Shown piece by piece: positions 46,801-55,816 of a stretch of DNA of 55,816 nucleotides. Position 1 is the stretch's first letter, and every line of letters starts with the position of its first letter. A model generated the notes under the pieces. That model saw nothing but the letters and a program-made list of their open reading frames with translations. It was not told the DNA's origin and did not search any database. Both the position numbers and the translations under genes were made by a program. The stretch comes from Cyclospora cayetanensis (lineage: Eukaryota > Apicomplexa > Conoidasida > Eucoccidiorida > Eimeriidae). Location: positions 1-55,816 of the forward strand of contig NW_020312173.1 in assembly GCF_002999335.1 (NCBI RefSeq). Reading direction: 5' to 3'.

Positions 46801-49800
46801 AACTGATGCAAGCCATATTAGTTGTACTGCAGGGAGGAAAGAAGTGTATCGCTCTACACGAACAGTGTTTTGTGTCCACTAAGGTGCTGGTTGATGTACC
46901 GTGAAAGGACACATAACACTAGTGACGAATGCGTTGACTAGGATTGAGCCGTAAAGCCGTAAACTACCATTCGTATGCAGCGCTATATACTTAGTAACTG
47001 CCTACCGCTTCTGTAGCCACCAAAACACCATTACAGTTTCCCCTTTGTATATATTCTATTGCTAGCTGGCCGAGTAGCACATGCTCTACTTTAAATACCT
47101 ACAGCGAACGCCGCTTAGCGATGAGTTCCACTGTGACAAATTATATCCTTCACGTTGTCCCTATTTATTGTTCTACCCTTTACCGTCATGCCATTCGGCA
47201 TGATTGTTAATGGTTTGTCGAAATGCCTTTTTTTTCAAAATATTGCAGGAAAATACACGGAGCTGGGGGTCCTTCCTATTCAATTGTCGTATTCATTAAC
47301 ATGAACTTTGTGAAACGTCTTCCTGGGGATATCGTGTACATTAATGTTGGTTACGGCTGCTTTTTGTACCATCTCACAGTTTGGTTCCTCCCTCGAGCTT
47401 GAGTCATTTGCGGTCACGCGGATTAGGTTCGAACAAGTTGGTATGCTTCTCATGGTTTGTTCTACATGCATGTAGTAGGGGCTTGTTGAAGGAAGCTCGA
47501 CACTAGTGAAGCTGAGCGTAGCACTTGCATGCATATGCTGTGTGGCTGTTCCCGTATCCGGTGCTAGCGGAGACTTTTTGAGTTTTATATGTTTTGTTAT
47601 GGGCATATCTGCAATTCTTTAAACAGATATGCTTCGGCTTTTACAACTGTATTCCTTGTCGTGCTCTACGACGTACACATGTTTCTCGCTACTAGCACTT
47701 CTGCCATTCTTTCGCCTAGGGCGTAAGGTTGTTGCACTGCAAAGATGTCTAAAAATGATCATTCTTACAGACGCACCGCAACGCAGATGCTCTGCGCCTG
47801 CGTCCTATTTTCTAGCACCCACCATGCCACTGACTCCACTGACTATGACAATGAAACCAGATTAGAAACCAGGTGACTTGCAATCAATAGGAAGATCAGA
47901 ACGACAGTACGCTACCTTCATGCATGTCTAGCCACGCAGCTTCCAAAACACTTTGCTGGAACCTCACATGATATTTCAAGGCTTCCTGAGTTGCATTGGT
48001 GTCTACATATTGAGGCATATCTTACATGGTTTCATCGCAACAAGCCACGGTAGCAGTGTGGAAAAGCCTATGCTATTCCACGACTATCTCAGAAATTGCT
48101 GCATGCTCTTAATTTGGAGCATGCTAGTAATACTATGCTAATTTACCTGTGAACTGCATTTTGTAATGTGAGTTTTTTGTTCCACATAAGCCCGCATCAC
48201 GAAACGGTGAGAAGCGAGATCTGGGTTCGGATTAGTCAGTAACCATACCAACAATTCCGGCCCCATGCATTCCCATGATCCGAGTTTATGCTTCTTCTCT
48301 ATATTGGGTATCCTTTCTGGTTTATGTAATTCGTGGATCATACGGGTGTTAACAAGTAGATTCCAGTTTTGTTGTTTGGCATCCGCAAGTTCCCCACAAA
48401 AGCCTTTTGCTGGAGAGTACTGGTGTAGTAGTCAGGTACCTTAATTCTGATCCCTCTAAAACTGTTCCACACAAAACGAAGGATGTAGTTGCCTTTGATG
48501 GCTATGAGATAAATGGCATTTTAGAGTGCTAGATAATGCCGGCATTACGAGAGACGTCTATCTGATATTACGCTGATGCCGCATACGCACACGCCGCTGA
48601 GTGGTTTTACCGAGCTAACATCGATGTGCATCGTTAATTTACATAGAAAGCTGTACTGCAATATATTCGAGCACTACATGATGCATGACAATCAAAGTAC
48701 TACCTGTCTTTGGTTAAGGAATGATATATTGTAGTTGAGTGCAACTTTCGTGAATGTTTGATGGGGGTCAGACAGAACTAACGCTTTGGCAGGCCCCAGT
48801 ATGGGCTCGCCACAAAGGCAGTAGCCTGTTAAAACAAGTACAGGAGCCCCCACCAGCCTTTTCTTCACATACTCTGAAACTGTCCTGTATACACAGCGGT
48901 TCTTTATGTTATATTTGACAAGTTCAGCGGATGCATGCTTTAGCTGTGACTTGGCAGCATTAGCGGGCAGATGCATGCAAAGAATATTCCATCACCCGTG
49001 ATAGCTAGAGCCAAACTCCGCTCGTATCATTATTGTTTCATGTGCTCCTTAGATGCCAATACTACATTCGCGCCAAAGCAAGAATTTCGCTGTGCTCAAC
49101 GAAGCACAATATGCGTCGTACAAGCCGCGCAATAAACAAGCGCCTGCTGCAGTACAGTTCATTCAAATACGCACTCCACGATTCTACGGAAAATCGCAAT
49201 CTGGCACACATGGAGTTCTATTAACTCGGGTACTCGGCTGCAGCTGTCTCAGCAGCTGTACTTAAAATTCACAGCCCAGTACCCCTTTCTCATTGCTTCA
49301 AGTGCGTTTGTAGAGGCATTAGCTGTTTTCGTTAATGTCTGTTTTTCTCTACTTTACGGTGAACATGTAGTTCTTTGCTGGCATCATGTAGAACTGGGTC
49401 GTGAAAGCTTTTCTACACTATGCGCCATTGTCCAATTCTTTGGCAATGCCTTCTAATGAATGCCGGCCCTCTTCAGTGGGAATCGGCCAAACGATACTGT
49501 CTCGTTTTTGCTATTTTGTGGTCAGTAGTTGACTAGGTGCCCTTTGGAAACGTGTTTGATGGGTGGTGAATCTTTTACTGGCAGTGCTTTGTTTTGTTTC
49601 TCTGTGCATCCTGACTGAGTTGGCCGCCTCGAACAGTTCGGCTGGCGTGTTAATCAGTGAGGATCGTAAGAATGAGAATAAAGCTCAGTTTTGATTGTCT
49701 GCGTTCTAGAACGTATTGCTGCACATCATTGCTTGCGCTTACAGAGTAGAATCGCCCGCTGTGCATCACGGCAGGAGATGCACACATGTTTATCGGATGT

Positions 49801-50853
49801 AGCGGAGACCATAATCGTCACTGAGCTGACGTATGTAAGCTTTTAAAGCAATGGAAAAGTTCAAAGGTGGGGCCACGATTAATACTTGAGTGCATACAAA
49901 AAGAAATGTCTCTCTGGGAACGCAGTCCTCTGCATGGTGGCTTTTTGACGCAACATCGGACGGCATGTACGCTAAAAGATGGGTTTCCTGTAATTGAGCA
50001 GGACATCCCATTATGAATAGCGGTGGCGACTGCAAGCGACGATGGTATTACTACAACCATGCATGATGAACGCAGCAGGCCTGGTGTGCCCATCCGCAAG
50101 TGACCAATTATATGTATGCTTCATACTCACCTGGAAGAGTTATGCATTACAGCAAAGTACAAAGCAAGCGACAAGAAGCCAATAACGCATGGTGATGGCG
50201 AGGATTGTCTTCCAATAATCTGGTGCAAGCCTTGACCACATTAATCTTTTTGCAGGAGTGAATTTCCAGAACCTGTTCGCACATGGGCACCATGGCTAGT
50301 GAGCCTTCTTACAGTCACTAATTAGCTGGATATCGGCGCTCAAACGCCATTTCGCTTCACTGTATGCTTCAATTTGGTGAGCTTATACATATGATTTTCC
50401 GGGTACGTATCCATGGTACTATCTGTCTACCAAGCGCTTTTGATAGTTTCAGTTACACACTAAAACTAACTTGGCTAGCGGCCGACCTCGTCAGCAGTAC
50501 TAACACTGCATTCGGCCCAGCCGATCAATCTTTCCAGTGCTATCAAGCGTCTTCCGTCCAGCCGGTGCTGGTACAGTCGTGTAACACCATATAATCTGTA
50601 AAAAGTAGGGAGAATCTCTACTATAGCCAGCTCTTCCAATATGGTTAGAGTTTTGTGGAATGCCCTAAGAATAACTCATATTTGTGGGTATTGAAGTGCA
50701 CAACTTTAAATTTATGTAAAATACACGACGCCTAGAGCAGCAGCGGGCCATGATCACAAATTGCCACTGGTCAAAACGTAGTGTGCAAAGACTATGTCTT
50801 CCAACGCAGCCTGATTACTCAGTCCAATAATTTAAAAGGCAGTAACCAGCGTT
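43830..50853. other. non-coding stretch, no gene recognised
   Basis: This is AT-rich DNA with scattered open frames up to about 110 codons on both strands. I recognise no protein family, tRNA or transposon terminus. Without transcript data, genes with many short exons cannot be excluded. Confidence 0.5.
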
Positions 50854-50879
50854 CTTTGCGAGTATACTTTGCGAGTATA
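50854..50879. repeat. perfect 13-bp direct repeat
   Basis: The word ctttgcgagtata occurs twice with no spacer. This is probably a small replication-slippage duplication. Confidence 0.9.
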
Positions 50880-53800
50880 GGTAGTAGTTCGCCCAGTGCT
50901 TCATCGTGGGTTCTCACTTCACATTGTTTCCAGCTGAACCATACTTAAGTATGTGCAAAGCGTGCTGCGACCTGTTCCATTAAAACAGTTTTAGTACAAA
51001 GCGATATTTGCCGCGAGCTCGTTTGTTCATTGGTCAAATATACGTAAACACATATCAATACCCGAACGTTCCTTGTTTCAGAGGGTATGCTGCTCTACAA
51101 GTTGCTAGCCGTGTTCATACTCACCATTAGAGTCCTGCTTCAACACGATAGTGCTAAAAGTGTGTCCCATGTAGACACCTATCCTGTTCCTGTGGTCAGG
51201 TGCAAAATTACAAGACCAATCAATAAATAGTGTTTAGTAACCTGCTTCTACGGATCTAATGGCTTGGCGCGTGGGCTCACAAAATGGGAAGCTAGTAGCA
51301 AATGTTTGCGGTATCTATCATTGAAGCGCCAGTTCAACCAAACATCAGGTGAAGTCCAGAATATGTGGTATAAAAGTTTGGCTGCGAGCAGACAGCTGCA
51401 ACGCATATGAGTTCAACACAAAAATGACTATTTCCGAACGCTTACGCATCACCCTAGCTTCCTGCGATCTGGTTGTACATCACTTTTATACGGCCTGGGC
51501 TACACGCACCGCTTACTTCTTGTTGGTACTCTTATTTTACACCTACATAGAGCTGTACGTTTGGCATTCTCGGGCAGCTGTGGCTCCTGTATGTTCCTTT
51601 TCATTTTAGGGCTGCTGCATTTCAGCTTGCAGCTATTAGTTAGCAGCTAATGGCCGCTCATAAACCATTGCGATGTCATCAGGGTGAACTCCCTTGTCAG
51701 CCGGGTACGCCTGGTGTCTGGCATTAGTTAAAAGCTCGATTGCTCGGTGTAGAGCAATGACTGATGCATTGCGAACAGTGTGGGGCTGCTTCTGTGTACG
51801 TCTACTCTTCTTATCCCCTCACACAGGAGAATACGACAAATGTCGACAGCCCGGAGACCGGGCATCCCACATAGAATCAAAACCGCATACCTTTTGACAG
51901 ATGTAGTACACTCAGTGATTGCTTATCGTGATACACCAAGTTAGTGGGCACTTATTTAGGATACTGTTATAGTACATGCCGAAGTTTTTTTGGAGATGAT
52001 GCTCCTCAGGAAGTTAGTTTGTAATGAGCTAAAGCCGTCTGGGTAGTGGAGCTCCGAGTACAGCACTAGCGTGTAAATACGCAAAACTACCGCCTTCTCG
52101 ACTTTTCTTACCTAGAAAAGGTGTCTCTAAGCTACCGCTTCTTTTATGAAACCTGGCGGATATGGCATTCACCAGATTATGATTGAACACTACCACCCTC
52201 CAAGCGGCCGCAGCCAAGTCTGCTATGACAACTTTCAGTGTTCCTATGTGTATCGCTGGCTACTGCGTACTGCATTGTGTTTTAAATTCATGTTGTATCA
52301 GAGTATCAGGTATGACCACTTTGCGGCACCTGTAAACAAAAATGTCAGAACTGCTTTCCGCTGGCGCTTTCAACTGGCTCCGCTACTTTGCGACCGCATT
52401 GATTGTGTGGGACATATGTGGTCTTGACAGTTATAGGCCATTACTTGCTGAGGTGCGACAATTCTTCTTTAGGCGTATTGCATAGGGAATCGTTGTTGCA
52501 GAGTATCTAGGAGTGTAGGTATTTCCTTTGATACAACTGCTAGTGCTCTGGTATGATGGGTACGAGCTGGAGCATTGGCAACAGGGCCATACAGTGCTTA
52601 TTCTTTGTCGCGATGTGATTGGTCTGTACCTTTATGATATACAGAAGGTTTTTGTCTCGTCCATGTAACGTTCCGCAGCATAATTGTGCTCCGACCGATC
52701 AAACACTTCAACGCCCGCCTGAGCGCTTATGCTTTGAGAGGAACAAAGCTGCTTACGCCATCACCAACACATAGCGACGAAAGTGTGCTAAGCCAACGCA
52801 TTTTGATGCTTGTTGTGCATAATGTTCTTTTTCAGGTTGCAAGCTCATGCACGCGTTCGAGATATGTGCCTGGAAATATACCGGATGCCTGTCCATTTGT
52901 GAGCATCTGGCAAGCTTGAGTGTTTGTGTCACAATTCCCTGATATGTACAGGAATCTACCACTGTGTTTATTAGGATTGTTGTACTTTGTACTTCCTTTT
53001 ATGAGCGCATTCTTTTTGATGGTTTTGCCTCGTACGCACCACGTACCAGAAAACTATATATGTTGCCTTGTGGGGCTGTTGATAAGATAAATGCTTCTGG
53101 CAAAAACATAAAACGGCACAATTCTTCGACAGGGCGTTGTACAGTTGGTTAATGGGTGTTCCTCAGGTATAGCAGAGGTCATGTGGGCAAGAATATGATG
53201 TAACTGCGCTTGGCTCCAGGTGGTAGGGCGTTGTCAGAGGAACAATAGAGCCTTGTGATCGTTCTTGTGTAAAGGCCGCACGGGGTGTTCCTATATGTAC
53301 AGGAACTTTCGCTACAAAGCTTCAAGACTATCGTGCCGCTGGTTATTCGCGATATTTGCAAAATCTTGGCGCCTACACATGCGCTAGGGCACTCACGCAC
53401 GTTCTCTGAGCACCCTGAACCATTCGATCGCTCCTAGTAATCCAAATGTAATCATCGTCCCCAGGGATACGTCGAAAGTATGTAAGGATGGCTAATATAT
53501 ACAGTGCAGCTACCTGGCTATTCCACAGAGTGGCTAGAAAGGTAAGGGCACTATTTATGATCAACACGTGACAGTTGTTGCCATTTAACAGTTGTGCTTT
53601 AGGCACTTATGTAACGTGCAACAATAATTCAATAGCACTGATGCCCAGTGTCGAGGCAAGGAGATGTCAAGACCAAGTTGTTTCTGTGTGCGTATACGTT
53701 CGTGTCACTGGTTTCTAATGTCTTTGTTTCCCGATTACCTGATGTGGTTGCGACCTGCTTAGCTCATACATGACACTGAAGGCAAGTAGACATGCAAGAT

Positions 53801-55816
53801 GTAGAAGCAATACTCCGTTTCCTTTCTCACCGAAGCTTTACAATATGTGTAACTGAGTCTAAACTAGAGGAAACACTGGTGGGCCCAAGCCTTGAATCCC
53901 TTGCGCGGAGCCGTTACCAATGGAAACATCTATAAGGACGACAGTTAAATGCAGCTAATCCATATTACGATTTATGCTATCTGGTTTCATGATTTTCAGT
54001 CAACTTTGTACCTACGTGTTCAGTGATTTTGGGAGTCTCGCCGAACAATCGCCACTTACTCATACAGGGTGCCAAGAAGCCACAGCACATCACCACATGA
54101 CCAGGAGGCAGCTGCCGTGCTAGATGTTTTGTTCCGCCCATATGTTACACTCAAGAGCATTTTTACAAGACCCACTGACAAGGATGAAGTACTAGTTGAT
54201 GTGCAACAACACAAGGAATCTACTTCAAGATGCAACGTACCTATTATTCAACGCACCGGTAAGGCCGTCCGCAAAGCTGTAGTTGCAAACTGGTCGAATG
54301 CTTTATTCTGTCGAATTCCCTCGCATTCTCCAGAATAGCTTGGTCAACACAGGTAGCAAACTCGCTCACCGTCCACTTCGGTAAGCCCATTGCGCCAAGA
54401 CGCCGCTTGCCTCCATCCTAAAGGATACTGCTCCTATCTGTGCCAGTGCATGCTAATTCACTTTTTGCGAAGGCGTACAGCAAACTTTGGGTGTTCTGGG
54501 AACTACTCAAGCACACAGTTCTTGTGCTAGTCTCCACCCAGTTGTCATTGTGGGCAAATGCATTGCACAGAATAATCGAACAATTGTGCTCCTTCTCGCG
54601 CTTTCATTCATCCCTACCTCGTTCAGTATGGCATGTGCTGCACGGGGGCAGTAATAGATTTGTACTGGCATGCACATGGTCAGCAATTCTTGCGACGTGA
54701 AACACCCACAGGTTACGCGGCAGCAGAACTTTCGTGGGTATGAGGGACTGCGGAGCTAATGGCTGTTGCAACGTCTGCTGCGGGCTCCTTACTGCGAGAA
54801 CACAGAGCAGTATTCCCTGCATCATATTCAATGCACTTGCAATTTACTGAGATGCTTTACGGCTACAGTGTAAACCGCTACCTCCGCCTCACGTTGTCAT
54901 TTCCCGAATTCGAGGCTGCAGCAGTCGACCGGAGTACTGCAGCTAACAAGCGTGTGCTCAGGTATACCACGAATTGGGAAACATTTTCGTTGCATATTAT
55001 ACCGGGTAAAGGGAAGAATGTCAAGCTAATAAATGCAGTAAAAGCGGACTTTCAGCCCAAAGTTTACCAAGAAATTTTGTTGATGCCCCGGCACATACAC
55101 TTGGGGAATTTGTCCTTGAGTATTTTCTTTGGACTGAACTTTATTTTGCAACACTAACCAGAATGACTGGTGGTAATTTAGCCTCGCTGCAGTAAAATTC
55201 GGTCCACTCTTTATGCGTGCAATGAGTGTGCGAAATGGGTTTATGTGCGTAGCTGGGTGCATACGCGTAAGACCCAGTAATGTGCAGCCCAGCTCTCCTC
55301 TAGTATCTGACCCCTGTGAGGTGAGTACTATGAATAGAGGGAGATTGGGACTGTCTGTGCGTCAGCCATTAGCTTTCTATGAAGTTGTATGCTTTGGGGC
55401 GCGCTTTCTACAGCACTACCGATATTTAATCAGGATATACTTAAGATTTGCATAATTTGCTGTGCCTGGCGTACGCATTATTCATCGCAATGTGGCGTTA
55501 GCTTAATACGATAAGGCACCGCATTGTGCCTGTAATCCCTCCAGGCTTTGTGCAACAAGATGTTAACGTCCGGAATGCGTTGGAGGTACAGCAACGCACA
55601 CCCTAGCTATCCTTCTCCCCTCATGTCAAAAACTCTAAGAGGAGCGGCCGCAGGAAAGAGGGATCTCGTTCGAGGAATACTCAAGATCTTATGATTGCTT
55701 TCAAGTGGGTAGTCAACTGTGTTCACATGGAAACATTTGTTGAAACTCCGTATTTAAAAGCACGGCCTGGGGCTCGATGTAGCTATTCACTGCTCATCCA
55801 CTGCATGTGGATGCAG
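50880..55816. other. non-coding stretch with a few unrecognised open frames
   Basis: The longest open frame is 54,759-55,157 plus (132 codons), and another at 54,069-54,338 plus has 89 codons. Neither shows a motif, signal peptide or membrane segment I recognise. Frames of this length are expected by chance over about 29 kb, so I do not call genes. The segment from 54,060 to 55,160 is the least stop-rich part of the right flank and is the best place to look for an exon or another decayed mobile element. Confidence 0.4.

Noticed and set aside
47400..47450. 'ggttcgaacaag' as a tRNA B box.
   Set aside because: The second half of the box does not fit, and no cloverleaf can be drawn around it.

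Overview
The window is eukaryotic nuclear DNA dominated by repeats. The evidence is a long tandem satellite, a decayed Ty3/gypsy-type retrotransposon, a U6 snRNA-like sequence, and about 29 kb with no recognisable protein-coding gene. The lineage cannot be fixed from sequence alone. No rRNA gene, telomere repeat, CRISPR array or bacterial-type operon was seen.

Region 1 (1 to about 27,160) is one tandem array of a satellite with a monomer of about 892 bp. Thirty-one copies of one landmark (gctgagttggcagg and close variants) fall 868-898 bp apart. The array runs off the left edge of the window and decays at its right edge, where the last monomer is barely recognisable. A further, much diverged monomer fragment lies beyond about 1 kb of unrelated DNA (about 28,150-28,600). 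The array is a mosaic. Two monomers six units apart share an 802-bp tract with no mismatch seen, although neighbouring units differ throughout. Other blocks are shared between adjacent units, between units two apart, and between another pair six apart.

Region 2 (about 28,600-33,750) and region 4 (38,290-55,816) are low-coding DNA in which no gene could be identified. They contain a 155-bp tandem duplication with one mismatch (41,852-42,161), a short TG microsatellite, and a minus-strand U6 snRNA-like sequence (43,724-43,829). The U6-like core is well conserved, but it reads ACAAAGA instead of the usual ACAGAGA and has no 3' oligo-T.

Region 3 (about 34,100-38,210) is a fossil Ty3/gypsy retrotransposon on the plus strand. 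Its pol domains are in the usual order: reverse transcriptase, RNase H with its tether, integrase zinc region, integrase core and integrase GPY/F domain. All are broken by stops and frameshifts, and several catalytic residues are lost. A possible gag zinc knuckle lies upstream. LTRs were not found by eye.

Nothing here works together as a pathway. The array is probably heterochromatic (centromeric, pericentromeric or subtelomeric), with the fossil element in the flanking DNA. I did not find a new coding system. The most informative signals are the homogenisation pattern of the satellite and the odd U6 copy.
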